Of a stretch of DNA of 64,000 nt, positions 1 to 10,291 are shown piece by piece. Each line of letters opens with the position of its first letter. The first letter of the stretch is position 1. The position numbers were made by a program, and so were the translations under genes. Below the pieces are notes generated by a model. It had not been told where the DNA came from and ran no database searches. It saw only the letters and a list, made by a program, of their open reading frames with translations. Source of the stretch: Polynucleobacter meluiroseus (GTDB lineage Bacteria > Pseudomonadota > Gammaproteobacteria > Burkholderiales > Burkholderiaceae). Location of the stretch: positions 1 through 64,000 of the forward strand of contig CAMDKY010000004.1 in the NCBI GenBank assembly GCA_945901245.1, in the 5' to 3' direction.

Positions 1-32
1 TTTAGAAATCAAGGCGCTGCGTCAAAAAGGAC

Positions 33-791
33 TTAGACATACCACGATGCCCCCAAATGCCAACGATTGAGGCGACCTTGCACTCTGGCATTTTCAATCG
101 CGCTGCGGGTACTCTCGAATTCTTTCAAAACTAAATTGTTCGGCTCATACAGCTCGCAACCTGCACGAATGCGATCCATTGCTGCGCCAGGTCGGACATT
201 TTTAATCAGCAAATCGATGGTTGTTGAGCGAGACTTCAAGCGCTCAAAATAACCAGAGTGCCAATACCGACCCACATCCACCTCGGTAGCGCCTAAACGA
301 ATATCAAGCAGGATGCCGTGGCTAGAAATATCAATTACCTTTGTCAACAGTTCCTGACCGGCGCCCAAGCACAGCACAAAACTCAAGTCCTCATCGGCAG
401 GACCCAGCGTGCGGAACTCTTTTCTGCGCTGAATTAAAATTAATTCATTCGGTAGAGGGCAGGTGATGTTTCCATCCTCGGTTAATTTCAAATTCACTGC
501 TAAAAATTGCATCTTTCCAGACTCGCCACACAGCACCACAATCCGCTGCCCCCCAACGATGCTGGTAAGGCCGCCTTCGGGCTTCGTTTCAGGCTTCATC
601 ACGATGAGGCCTTGCTTGATGTCCAATAATGAAACCGGTAATTCCCTAGCCGAGCCGTCTACAGGAAATAAACCGGCAAGCGGTTTTTTAAATAATTCGC
701 GCTCTATTGTTTTTGGAATTGCACGAGACTCCACATGAAACTTCGGGTCAACGTTTTTTAATGCTTCAGGTGGGTGTATATTAAATTTCAT
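33..791 (-). CDS. PilZ/YcgR-like c-di-GMP-responsive protein
   Basis: Full ORF; contains RRKEFR and DISSHGILLDI, typical of PilZ domains (RxxxR ... D/NxSxxG). Confidence 0.7.
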   Translation of the reverse strand: MKFNIHPPEALKNVDPKFHVESRAIPKTIERELFKKPLAGLFPVDGSARELPVSLLDIKQGLIVMKPETKPEGGLTSIVGGQRIVVLCGESGKMQFLAVNLKLTEDGNITCPLPNELILIQRRKEFRTLGPADEDLSFVLCLGAGQELLTKVIDISSHGILLDIRLGATEVDVGRYWHSGYFERLKSRSTTIDLLIKNVRPGAAMDRIRAGCELYEPNNLVLKEFESTRSAIENARVQGRLNRWHLGASWYV

Positions 792-800
792 AGAATTAAA

Positions 801-1247
801 TTAAGGCACGCATACTTGACTAAAGACAATGGCTAAAGGACTACCTTCGGGGACCGGGTCATCATTCAAATTAAATCCAGTGTCGGTTTGTAGCATGGGT
901 TTACCTGCTGCATTAAGCTCCGCATAGTTAATGGTGGCCAAGGTAGAGTAAGTATTGCGCACGCAATTAAATAGGATGTTTCGGCGCACCGATACGACGC
1001 GCGACTCAAGCTTTCCTTCATTGGCTTTTCGATTGGTGATGACCCATACTTTTTTCCAATCCGGAGGCAACGCCTTGATTGAACTTTTGTAATATCCAAT
1101 GGAATAGTATTTGCCATCAAAAACCATCATCAAATCATCTTTTGCTTGAGAATGGGCTAGACCAGCCCCAAGCCAACTGGAGACTGCTATAAAAGCAAAA
1201 TGAGTTAAAAAACGGTTGCCCATGGTTAAAACCATATAAATAGGCAA
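801..1247 (-). CDS. Secreted protein, surface-adhesin E-like domain
   Basis: Signal-peptide-like N-terminus; small cysteine-containing domain resembling adhesin-E-like secreted proteins; similar in style to 4027..4515. Confidence 0.45.
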   Translation of the reverse strand: MPIYMVLTMGNRFLTHFAFIAVSSWLGAGLAHSQAKDDLMMVFDGKYYSIGYYKSSIKALPPDWKKVWVITNRKANEGKLESRVVSVRRNILFNCVRNTYSTLATINYAELNAAGKPMLQTDTGFNLNDDPVPEGSPLAIVFSQVCVP

Positions 1248-1387
1248 TTATACGGACATCTAGGGGGTAAAAGTAGCCCTCAAAGGGGGATATGCCTTAT
1301 GGGCATTGTGGCGTCAGAGCTTAGCTCGCCGCCAAGAGGCATCGGGTCCTCCAAGATCCAAACCGCGACTTAGTTTAAAACCCCACT

Positions 1388-1576
1388 TTAGGCAGTTGGA
1401 GCATCCTCAGCATTGCCATTCTCCAGCACTGGAATCGCCTCACCATTAATGACGTGCTTCACCCAATAGCGCGCTGCAGCAATATTGGTTGTATAAAAAG
1501 CAATTTTGCTACTCTTTTCGATGGTGTAAAAGCGCTCGCCTCGGATACGGTGCTCGGTAATGACTGGATTTTCCAT
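1388..1576 (-). CDS. Small hypothetical protein (62 aa)
   Basis: Complete ORF with plausible composition; no family recognised. Confidence 0.4.
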   Translation of the reverse strand: MENPVITEHRIRGERFYTIEKSSKIAFYTTNIAAARYWVKHVINGEAIPVLENGNAEDAPTA

Positions 1577-1837
1577 GATGTGAAATGCCTGTTTATTCTA
1601 TCGTTCTCTTAATACGGCCATACCGGCTCTTTTGATTAGCCCATTATTGCAGGGGATTGACCTGCTCCCCGCTAAAACTCCTTAAGCCATTAATTTATAT
1701 AGCAATTTATCCAGTGCTTCTGGTTAGAATGGGGGTATGTTTTGCGAACTGCACTTTCTAAACTGGATGGTAGATAGAACAATACCCAATGGCCCTGACT
1801 CCAGGACCCTAGCCATTGGTCGTCCCTAAGTCCCATC

Positions 1838-3229
1838 ATGGCTATATCGCTCAATAATCGACTTAGCCCTCAGGTCAGCCTCACACCGCAACTGCAGCAG
1901 GCCATCAAGCTCTTGCAACTATCCAATAATGAACTCGAGCAGGAATTAGCAAAAGCAGCAGAAGAAAACCCACTCTTGGAATTCGAGCCCAACCCAGAAA
2001 TCGAATCGAATCTCAGCCAATCCAATGAACGCATTGAACTACCCCAAAATAATTGGTCCAACAGCAATCCAGTAAGTCATGATGATGAAGAATGGGTCGA
2101 GCGCCATGAACGCGTGGCGCACAAGCAAACCCTGCTGGAATACTTAGAAGAGCAAATTCAGTTACTGAACATTCCCAGCCAAGAGCAGTCCCTCCTTGCC
2201 TACTTAGCCGGATGCCTTGATGACAGGGGCTACTTGATGGATGATCTGGAATCCATTCATAGCGAAATTAGCGCTCAATTGATGGGTAGCGCTCTGAGCG
2301 CAATGGAGCGCATCGAATCGGGCTTAAAAAAACTACAGACCCTTGACCCCCCGGGCGTTGGTGCCCGTAATCTCGCCGAGTGCCTCTCACTGCAAATTGA
2401 TCGCATCCTTCAAGAAGGAAAAAACAATGCGGACGAATGGGGGCTGGCAAAACGCATTGTGAATACGCACTTAAATCAAGTGGGTTCTAAAGATTGGCTC
2501 AAGATAAAGCAAGCCTGCGGCAAATCCCAAGCGGAAGTCATGAAGGCGGTTGAATGCATTCGCAGCTTGCAACACAATCCGGGCGGTCAATTTGATCGCG
2601 AACATGATCAGTGGGTCTTGCCCGACGTGGTCGTCAAAGCAAGCCGCGGAAAGTGGGTAGTGGAATCCAATCCTAGTGCCAAGCCCCGCATCTCCCTCAA
2701 CGCAGAATACGCCAGAATCCTCAACGAAAATGGCGGGAAAAAAGCCGATGGCGGATTAAAACAAAAAATGCTGGAAGCGAATTGGATCGTAAAAAATATT
2801 GCGCAGCGAGAAGAGACCATTCTGAAGGTGGCTCAAGAGATCGTGGCTCGCCAGCAAACCTTCTTCTCCTTGGGCGCAGTTGGCATGCGTCCGCTTGTAC
2901 TGCGAGAAATTGCCGAAAGCGTGAATATGCACGAATCAACCATTTCACGCGTGACGACCCAAAAGTACTTATCGTGCCCGCTGGGCATTTATGAATTCAA
3001 ATACTTTTTTAGTAGCCAGCTGAGTTCGGAAAAAGGCGGGGCTATTTCATCCACAGCGGTGCAAGCACTGATCAAGCAAATTGTAGAGAGCGAATCCACT
3101 GCAAAGCCGATCTCGGACACCCATATTGCAAAATTATTGAATGATCAAGGCTATGTCATTGCCAGAAGAACGGTAGCAAAATACCGCGAGTCGCTGCGTA
3201 TTCCTGCGGTACACCTGCGCAAAGAATAA
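1838..3229 (+). CDS. rpoN: RNA polymerase sigma-54 factor
   Basis: N-terminal LTPQLQQAIKLLQLSNNELEQEL activator-interacting region and C-terminal RpoN box ARRTVAKYRE. Confidence 0.97.
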   Translation: MAISLNNRLSPQVSLTPQLQQAIKLLQLSNNELEQELAKAAEENPLLEFEPNPEIESNLSQSNERIELPQNNWSNSNPVSHDDEEWVERHERVAHKQTLLEYLEEQIQLLNIPSQEQSLLAYLAGCLDDRGYLMDDLESIHSEISAQLMGSALSAMERIESGLKKLQTLDPPGVGARNLAECLSLQIDRILQEGKNNADEWGLAKRIVNTHLNQVGSKDWLKIKQACGKSQAEVMKAVECIRSLQHNPGGQFDREHDQWVLPDVVVKASRGKWVVESNPSAKPRISLNAEYARILNENGGKKADGGLKQKMLEANWIVKNIAQREETILKVAQEIVARQQTFFSLGAVGMRPLVLREIAESVNMHESTISRVTTQKYLSCPLGIYEFKYFFSSQLSSEKGGAISSTAVQALIKQIVESESTAKPISDTHIAKLLNDQGYVIARRTVAKYRESLRIPAVHLRKE

Positions 3230-3232
3230 GGC

Positions 3233-4003
3233 TCACGGAAAAATGTGAATGCTGTTTTTTCCTGATTTTTTTGCTTGGTACATGGCTCGATCAGCTTGAT
3301 CAATTAAATCGTTGATTGATGTTGTTCCATCCGCTCCGATTGCAATACCAATACTGGCACCCAATGTGAACTCAATCGAGTGATCGGAATGTAAGTGCAA
3401 GGGTGCGGTGATAATTCTAAGCAAACGAGCGGCCAGCTCGATCACCAATTCCGGTTCGTGCACGCTCGCAAACGCCACAATAAATTCATCACCCCCCCAA
3501 CGCACCGCCATGTCGTCAGGTCTAATCGCACTCTGAATGCGGGCGCCTACTGCAGCCAAAACCCGGTCGCCAATCGCATGTCCATATTGATCATTGATCC
3601 GCTTAAACCCATCTAAATCAATAAAGTAGAGGGTCAAGGCGGTTTTCGCATTGTCTGCAGCCAAATGCTTTGGCGAAAAACGATCCACAAGACTGGCTCG
3701 CGTCAACATTCCGGTTAATTCATCTCGATTGCTCATCTCCACCTTATGCTCGCCATCCAGCAATGCCATCAGCATGCGGCGCTGAAATGCCGTCGAGCTC
3801 GGATCTTGGCGCAAGGCATCGATCACGTCTTGACGATTTGCCGTCTGCAGAACTTGCTGTAAGTTGGCCAGGTGGCGTTTAAAGAGAACTGCAGTTCGCT
3901 CTGGATTGAGCTCCATGAAATCCAGCTTTGAGTCCAAAGCCTCGGGCGTCAGATCCGCTGGAGTGATGGCCGAGGGTAAGGCAGTGGTTTTGCTGAGCGC
4001 CAT
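3233..4003 (-). CDS. GGDEF-domain diguanylate cyclase
   Basis: RWGGDEFIVAF motif with DLDGFKRINDQYGHAIGD. Confidence 0.93.
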   Translation of the reverse strand: MALSKTTALPSAITPADLTPEALDSKLDFMELNPERTAVLFKRHLANLQQVLQTANRQDVIDALRQDPSSTAFQRRMLMALLDGEHKVEMSNRDELTGMLTRASLVDRFSPKHLAADNAKTALTLYFIDLDGFKRINDQYGHAIGDRVLAAVGARIQSAIRPDDMAVRWGGDEFIVAFASVHEPELVIELAARLLRIITAPLHLHSDHSIEFTLGASIGIAIGADGTTSINDLIDQADRAMYQAKKSGKNSIHIFP

Positions 4004-4026
4004 AACTGACTTCAGCTCACAAAAAA

Positions 4027-4515
4027 TTATTTACAAATCGTATTTTTAACATCGCTCTCGATGCTTCCAGGATCAATGGGTATCGGCTTGGATTTATTCT
4101 TCTCAAAATACACTTCATTGAGCGATCCCGTCTTCGCATCAAAAAACAGATAGGATGTTCGATAGTAAAAAAAAGAATTTTCTTTGCATTCCATAGCGCC
4201 ACTCGCGCTGAATAAATTGAAGGGCTTGCCTCCCGGAGCAATCTGGTCCTTATTAAAGTGGGCTGATACGGTATACCAAACAGTAGGACCCTCAGCCTTA
4301 CCCCAGCCCGCCAGCAAATACAGGGTAGTTTGGGCATTTTTACTGAGGACGATATCGCTATCGTTGTTCGCTTTTTTTACCCCTTTAGACTCAGTGACCT
4401 TGTTCATGCCGGATTCCAGCGGGGGCTTTGCATCCGTAGCGCAGGCCAAGGTCAATAAAGCACAAGCGATACTGAAACGAAAGATGGGTTTGCATTTGCT
4501 AAAGCAGGCGCTCAT
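4027..4515 (-). CDS. Secreted protein, surface-adhesin E-like domain
   Basis: Signal peptide with lipobox-like LLTLACA; C-terminal domain similar in style to 801..1247. Confidence 0.4.
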   Translation of the reverse strand: MSACFSKCKPIFRFSIACALLTLACATDAKPPLESGMNKVTESKGVKKANNDSDIVLSKNAQTTLYLLAGWGKAEGPTVWYTVSAHFNKDQIAPGGKPFNLFSASGAMECKENSFFYYRTSYLFFDAKTGSLNEVYFEKNKSKPIPIDPGSIESDVKNTICK

Positions 4516-5075
4516 TTGGAGTCCCCCGCAATCTGCTTAGCTGCCCATCCCTCAAATGCTGCTGGAATTGCTTCACCTTCCATTAAACCAAAATACCGTG
4601 TTTTGCCATTTTCAATCGTAGCGGCATAAACACGACCCTTGCTGGGATCAATTAAGTATGCAGCTTGCGATAAGGCGCACCCCAATTTTTGACACCCCGC
4701 ACCAAAAATAGCTGGCCCCACATAAACTAAAGCTACGCTGTCTTCTAAGGCAGTAATGAAGGCTTGATAGCTGCTGCCGAGCAGATATTGAAATAAGGGT
4801 TCATTTACAGAGCGCTGAACAAACTGAAGTGAGGGGCCGCCGACAGCCAGTGGAGAATAGGTAGCGATCTGCTTACTTAAATTACTAAACTGCTCACTTT
4901 GCTCGCCCCGCAGCACCTTTGTTGCCTCTTGCTGGCTTGATTCAGCGGTGTATTCCCAGACTTTAAAAATGAAATAAATAAGCACTAAAGTGGCTAAGGC
5001 ATACAGCAAGACCTTAGCAACTTTTTTTGCTAAAAACACTACCCGACTTAGAATTGTTTGGGATTTGCTATCCAT
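4512..5075 (-). CDS. Membrane-anchored hypothetical protein
   Basis: ORF 4512..5168; internal Met (MDSKSQ...) at 5075 is a plausible start; one N-terminal TM segment. Confidence 0.45.
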   Translation of the reverse strand: MDSKSQTILSRVVFLAKKVAKVLLYALATLVLIYFIFKVWEYTAESSQQEATKVLRGEQSEQFSNLSKQIATYSPLAVGGPSLQFVQRSVNEPLFQYLLGSSYQAFITALEDSVALVYVGPAIFGAGCQKLGCALSQAAYLIDPSKGRVYAATIENGKTRYFGLMEGEAIPAAFEGWAAKQIAGDSK

Positions 5076-5269
5076 GCTGCGGGTCATCTTACAGAAGAAA
5101 TCATTCAGGTTTAGGCCATCAGAGGGCCTCAGCATTACTATAAAGCATAATCTTTGGGTTTCCAGCAATTAGTAAGTTAGTAGCAAGATTTGCAATAATC
5201 TACGAAATGCTTCAATGTCGCCGAGCTTATGCTTCAAACGATTCGCACAAACACTATTTTGGGATAAAT

Positions 5270-5542
5270 ATGGGTACTTTGGATGATGCAATCAAGGAAC
5301 TAAAAGCAGTTAATGCGCAATTAGCTGAGATTAGCGCTAACCTTGCCCAAAGGGATCGCAAATCCGATGAAAGTCTGAACGTCATTCGCAAGGACCTCTG
5401 GAATATTAAAAATATTGTGGCAGACGAAAACATTCAGAATAAGATTGTCCAAAAGGGGGTGGAACGAGCGCTTGCAAAAGTCTTTGGATACCTCTTCCTT
5501 TCTGGACTCATGTTGTATGTTGTTGGTAAATTTTTGATCTAA
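5270..5542 (+). CDS. Small membrane protein with predicted coiled coil
   Basis: ORF 5207..5542; internal Met MGTLDDAIKEL at 5270; heptad-like helix and C-terminal TM. Confidence 0.45.
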   Translation: MGTLDDAIKELKAVNAQLAEISANLAQRDRKSDESLNVIRKDLWNIKNIVADENIQNKIVQKGVERALAKVFGYLFLSGLMLYVVGKFLI

Positions 5543-5570
5543 ATCGGTATCTACTTTAGCGAATAAGCCC

Positions 5571-5948
5571 ATGACGACCCCGGAATTCAACGAGCGCCAA
5601 AAACGCTACCGACACATAGCGAAGTCCTTAGAGTCGGCAAGTCAAGAATACGAGAGCGCCGCCCTGGGTCTTGAACAAGGGATTAGCGAGGAACACATCC
5701 ATCGTCATGTTAAGAATGGGAATGCAGCGCTTGAATCCGCATTTCCAGAGCTATTTGCCCCACCAAAGCCCTCGGCTCCGCCCAAGCTTGCTCCAGCTCC
5801 GCGTGACTACACCAACCTGAAGGTGTTATTGATTGCTTTGCTGGTTTTGGGATTACTGTATGCCTTCGTTGCATTCGGTCCTACCGGCGACTTAACCAAG
5901 ACGTGGATGCTGCAAGATTTACAAAAGAACGTCGCTTATCCAAAGTAA
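5571..5948 (+). CDS. Hypothetical single-TM protein
   Basis: Complete ORF, Pro-rich linker, TM LLIALLVLGLLYAFVAF. Confidence 0.45.
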   Translation: MTTPEFNERQKRYRHIAKSLESASQEYESAALGLEQGISEEHIHRHVKNGNAALESAFPELFAPPKPSAPPKLAPAPRDYTNLKVLLIALLVLGLLYAFVAFGPTGDLTKTWMLQDLQKNVAYPK

Positions 5949-6019
5949 GCGCGTTGCTGTCTTTGGTAGTGGATTTTATGGCGCAGCTGCTGTGGATTCT
6001 TCAGTTGTGCCCAAAACAC

Positions 6020-6490
6020 TTAATAGCCATCCGCCTTTTTTATCGGCAACACATTATTTAAGCTTGAGTCCCCTTGCTCCCCTGCCAAATGCGCCAATGA
6101 ATCCGAAAGCAAGCACTTCAAATTACCGTTAACCTTGGCATCTGGATGTACGTTAATCTGTGAATACGTCACATCTCCATTCACGATCGCTCCCGGATAA
6201 ATTTCTACACGGCCTTTGGCATAAACCGAACCCTCGATACGTCCAATAATGATGGCATGGGAGCTGTAAATATTACCCTCGATAAAGCCTGTTTTACCAA
6301 TGACAGCGGTGTAGCCCTCATCTGATCCAGCAGAATCTTCCTCTTGATGCATGTCTCCAATGAGGTGGCCAGACAAGAGCACATTCCCACGGTGCGTGAA
6401 ATCTCCCTTAATCGTAGAGCCGCTGCCAATCGTGCTTGCATAACTCAGTTGCGTGTCGGCCATTGGGCCTTTTTTGGAAAACTCGAACAT
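6020..6490 (-). CDS. Bactofilin family protein
   Basis: Beta-helical repeats STIKGDFTHRGNVLLSGHLIGD ... GKTGFIEGNIYSSHAIIIGRIEGSVYAKGRVEI. Confidence 0.85.
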   Translation of the reverse strand: MFEFSKKGPMADTQLSYASTIGSGSTIKGDFTHRGNVLLSGHLIGDMHQEEDSAGSDEGYTAVIGKTGFIEGNIYSSHAIIIGRIEGSVYAKGRVEIYPGAIVNGDVTYSQINVHPDAKVNGNLKCLLSDSLAHLAGEQGDSSLNNVLPIKKADGY

Positions 6491-6530
6491 GTCAACACCT
6501 CATTAAATAAGCGCGCACGGTAGCGGGCTA

Positions 6531-7562
6531 TCAATTGACCTCGACTAACTTCACTTGCTTAGATCCTGCGTTTGGCAACCGCACTCTCCACCCCTGAAAA
6601 AACATTTCTACATTGTCTAAATCTTGCCCAAGAACCGTGAAAGGCGAGACGCCTTTAAAGGCATGGGCAGTGTTTGCCTCTAATGCAATGACAAGTTGCT
6701 TGCCACCCCCATCAATAAAACAGATGGTCTGCTTAATTAATGTTTTTATATTAACAGTGTCGCCGGCCTTGCTTGGGCTCGAAGTTTGATAACTGAGCAA
6801 TTGCCCATCCTGCTTGAAGGGGCACTGGCCTGCTTCCGCAACCATTTCAGGGGGTTTAGTTTCTTGACTCGCCTCGGCTGGCGTAGTTTGCGCTTCGGCT
6901 TTTGCCTCATCACTAGCCGCCTTTAGCGGCTCAGCAGGAAGAATTTCGAGTGGTTTTGCATCACGCTCAAGCAGTGAAGCGACCTGGTATGCAATATCGT
7001 ATTTTGAGTTCAAGCCGAACACAATTCCTGCAAGCGCAATACCAAGGGAAAGGAAGGCGATTGATTTCATCGAAAAACGAGCTCCACCCCGCGTATTGGC
7101 CTCCGCTAATTCCCCACCCACTTTTTCTGTCAGCAACTCTTGCCACTCCAAGCGCTCCGTTATTGCAGGATTAACTGAGTTCTTAGCCGAGCTAGTCGAT
7201 AGACCATCTAGCGCAGATGAAGCAGTCTTTTCAGAGGGAGCGCCCTCATTGGACTCATTTTTACCCTCGCTATCTAAGGACTCTTTATCTTCCCCTTCTG
7301 CACCCACCACAGTTGCGCGCGGGTAAATGAGGTAGTCGGATTCGGAGAGGTTCAGCACAGTGCCGACGCGTTTTGCGGCATTGATTTTGAGTTTGAGGCT
7401 GTAGAACGAGGTCATGCCCCCCTCTTCTAACTCTAAAATCATCTTGGCAGATAAACAGCATAAGTTCGCTAACTCATTGCGCTCATAACGACGCGCTTCC
7501 CTTGCCGCCTTTAAGGTGGATCCAATCACCTCAGGTAGGGGAGTGTTTTTTTCTGGCGGCAT
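6531..7562 (-). CDS. RodZ-like HTH and DUF4115-type cytoskeletal protein
   Basis: N-terminal XRE-like HTH, central TM (IAFLSLGIALAGIVFGL), C-terminal beta domain typical of RodZ. Confidence 0.7.
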   Translation of the reverse strand: MPPEKNTPLPEVIGSTLKAAREARRYERNELANLCCLSAKMILELEEGGMTSFYSLKLKINAAKRVGTVLNLSESDYLIYPRATVVGAEGEDKESLDSEGKNESNEGAPSEKTASSALDGLSTSSAKNSVNPAITERLEWQELLTEKVGGELAEANTRGGARFSMKSIAFLSLGIALAGIVFGLNSKYDIAYQVASLLERDAKPLEILPAEPLKAASDEAKAEAQTTPAEASQETKPPEMVAEAGQCPFKQDGQLLSYQTSSPSKAGDTVNIKTLIKQTICFIDGGGKQLVIALEANTAHAFKGVSPFTVLGQDLDNVEMFFQGWRVRLPNAGSKQVKLVEVN

Positions 7563-7805
7563 GCCTTTTATCCTGTTATTTACTGCACCGCAATAAAATA
7601 GGCTACAGTAAAGCGAAATCTGTCTCTTTTATTGATTCTGTCAAATCTTAGCAAATTAGCCTGCTTTGCAGGAAATTTATTCGGCATGCAACTTAAAACG
7701 TATCAATTTCAACTGGTAATATAGCCGAATTCAACAGATAACTCTTCTCCACAGAGGAAAAATAGCAAAATGCAGCTTATTTGGATTTCAGGGTCTACAT
7801 CGACC

Positions 7806-8117
7806 ATGAAACAAATCAAAATAACCGGTAGAACCCTGATCAAAATTGCCTTTTTGTCTATTAGTGCATTTTTGATATTCGGGATTAGCATCCATTTCTT
7901 TGGTTTTCGGGTGGCCATTCGCTTTAGCCCCGAAATGACGAAAGAAATGGGCGGCGTGATCACCCGCAAGGAAATGGAGGAGATTGAAGCCCATTACCGT
8001 GAGAATCTACAAGCCCTTCAGAAACAAATTCCCTTAATCGAAAGTAAGATTGGCGAACTGAAAAATCTGAAAGACCAGTTCTCAGAACTATCGACCCCCA
8101 CTACGACGAAAAAATAA
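7806..8117 (+). CDS. Hypothetical membrane/coiled-coil protein
   Basis: ORF 7770..8117; internal Met at 7806; TM followed by heptad-rich tail. Confidence 0.45.
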   Translation: MKQIKITGRTLIKIAFLSISAFLIFGISIHFFGFRVAIRFSPEMTKEMGGVITRKEMEEIEAHYRENLQALQKQIPLIESKIGELKNLKDQFSELSTPTTTKK

Positions 8118-8213
8118 GGCCTAGATCGAGGGCCGGCAGCTGATTAAATAGTATTGTCTTATGGCCAGAGTGTTATATGATGGTTTTACATTTATTACTT
8201 CAGGAAATATGAT

Positions 8214-8618
8214 ATGACGGATAACAATCCTAAAGGTTCTCTTTTTGTTGGTGAAGGTGTTATTGTTAAGGGTACATTCGAGGTGCCGGAGATGGCCGTC
8301 GTCGCAGGGCTAGTCGAGGGTGAGCTGAATACCAAGGAAGTTTTAGTGGACACCTCCGGTATTGTGAACGGGCGAATCAATGCCGAAGTGGTTGAAATTC
8401 GGGGCGAAGTCACGCAAGGCCTGCACGTAACCAATCACCTTAATGTGCGCTCGAGTGCCAAAATTACTGGACTGACCCAATACGCTGAAATGAGTGTTGA
8501 AAAAGGCGCCAAACTAAGCGGTGAGCTTCGGGTGATTGACTCTATCCCATCGCCCACCAGCTACTCGTCTTCCAGCAGCCAAAGCTATCAGAATACGGAC
8601 TCTAGCGACGCCGAGTAA
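8214..8618 (+). CDS. Bactofilin family protein
   Basis: GEGVIVKGTFEVPEMAVVAGLVEGELNTKEVLVDTSGIVNGRINAEVVEIRGEV beta-helical repeat. Confidence 0.85.
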   Translation: MTDNNPKGSLFVGEGVIVKGTFEVPEMAVVAGLVEGELNTKEVLVDTSGIVNGRINAEVVEIRGEVTQGLHVTNHLNVRSSAKITGLTQYAEMSVEKGAKLSGELRVIDSIPSPTSYSSSSSQSYQNTDSSDAE

Positions 8619-8638
8619 GTGGCTTTCAGCCTTCATCG

Positions 8639-8663
8639 AAATACCCCTTAGTGGGGTATTTTT
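8639..8663 (+). terminator. Rho-independent terminator after bactofilin gene
   Basis: AAATACCCC-TTAGT-GGGGTATTTTTA: 9-bp stem, 5-nt loop, T-run. Confidence 0.88.
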
Positions 8664-8665
8664 AT

Positions 8666-9544
8666 TTATAGGCCGCTATTTTTTGCCGCCATTGCCTTCA
8701 TCATCGAAAGCATTTGGAAATAGGGTGGCGGGGGATCATTAAATTCAGAATTATCAAATGCAGTAATTCGTGTCTTATCAATTGCCTTGAAAATTTCGGA
8801 ATCAAACTGAATGCCTCTGGGCGCCTCATCCAGACTATACGAATCTGCGTCAACCTTAGACACCATTTTCACTACTTCAGCCCTGCCCGCCTCAATCCGC
8901 ACAATCCAAATATCGGTATAGCCGGTGGTGTCCCGAAACAGAGTCCAGCGCCCCCAACTCACATCGTCATCCTGCATATAGGAATCTTGCTCTAATACCC
9001 GCAATACGCTACCGCTGTACTTAAATAGAGCGGATAAATTTTCATTAATGTCGTTCATAAAGTAATGCATTTTGATCGCATCATCAAATGCGGGCAAGCC
9101 GAGTTCCGCCAGATGCTGCTCGTATTTTTTAAACGACCGATTGCAACCATCTACCCGCATTTCTGGGTTTATTTCGCTTGGTTCCACAGGCTCTAATTGC
9201 ATATGCGCTTCATATGCTTGGCTGGCCTGTAGGCTAATGTTTGAAAAAAGACTTAGCGACTCAGGACTAATTCCATAGGTATTAAACCAATGCTTTTCAA
9301 TGTCCAAACAAGCCTGCGCTAACTGTGCATGCAGAAGGTCATCCTTTGGAAAATCAGCTTCGCAGGCGTAAAGTTGATCAACCAAACGCGCTACTCCCCC
9401 ATCGGATTTTGGGCTACTGGCATGCCAAAAGTCTTGGAAGCTATCGTATTTAAATCGCGCGCAATAAAACTGGAAAACGTTCAGGTCAAATTGCAATTGG
9501 CCCATAAAGGAGGGCTTACCTTTTACTAAATCAAATAATCCCAT
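8666..9544 (-). CDS. Hypothetical protein
   Basis: Long intact ORF between bactofilin genes; no family recognised. Confidence 0.6.
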   Translation of the reverse strand: MGLFDLVKGKPSFMGQLQFDLNVFQFYCARFKYDSFQDFWHASSPKSDGGVARLVDQLYACEADFPKDDLLHAQLAQACLDIEKHWFNTYGISPESLSLFSNISLQASQAYEAHMQLEPVEPSEINPEMRVDGCNRSFKKYEQHLAELGLPAFDDAIKMHYFMNDINENLSALFKYSGSVLRVLEQDSYMQDDDVSWGRWTLFRDTTGYTDIWIVRIEAGRAEVVKMVSKVDADSYSLDEAPRGIQFDSEIFKAIDKTRITAFDNSEFNDPPPPYFQMLSMMKAMAAKNSGL

Positions 9545-9597
9545 AACTGCCTATTCCTAATGTGGAGTATATGAATGGATGGCCCAGCAAGAAGGCT

Positions 9598-10050
9598 TTA
9601 CCTGCTTTTAATCTTGCTCCAATTGGCCTGAAAAATTGCTGCCGAATCAGACGATCCCTCGGGCTCTTCACCATTTCTGGAGATCATTAAGCCATTTAAT
9701 TTAGCGCCGTGCTCAATTCCCAACTGGCCATAGGTAATGTCGCCCCGGACTTCAGCACCCTCATGCAACTCGACGCGCTCGGTAGCATAAATATTTCCCT
9801 CGACTCGCCCCGCAACCAGAACTCGAAACGCAAAAATATCACCCTGCACCACGCCGGTTTTACCCAGTGCAATACTCACGCTCTTGCCCTGACGCGCTTC
9901 GATATTACCAATGACGCGCCCGTCAATTCGCAGGCTCTCATTGGCAACTAACCTACCATGCACCTCGGTTGCGGGTCCTATGATTGTTTCAAAGGACTCC
10001 ATGGTGGGCTGCAAGAACTTAATCGATTGGGATTTTTTTTTGAAGATCAT
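9598..10050 (-). CDS. Bactofilin family protein
   Basis: GPATEVHGRLVANESLRIDGRVIGNIEARQGKSVSIALGKTGVVQGDIFAFRVLVAGRVEGNIYATERVEL. Confidence 0.88.
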   Translation of the reverse strand: MIFKKKSQSIKFLQPTMESFETIIGPATEVHGRLVANESLRIDGRVIGNIEARQGKSVSIALGKTGVVQGDIFAFRVLVAGRVEGNIYATERVELHEGAEVRGDITYGQLGIEHGAKLNGLMISRNGEEPEGSSDSAAIFQANWSKIKSR

Positions 10051-10291
10051 CTTTCATTTTCCTTTGGGCGCCATCCCTTTATTTTGGCAGGGGATCCATT
10101 CTAGCTTCATTTGACTAAGTCAAACAGGCTCAATTCAGGCGGGGAAAATGAATTTAGTTAGTAATTACAAACTTTTTTAAGGCAACGCACTTCTTACAGT
10201 AAATTGAGGCAGTACCTCAGCATCCAAAAAGCTAGAACAATCCTATTTATTCCAGGGGCCGTGGAATCATCGCCTTTTCCAAGTGGCCCAG

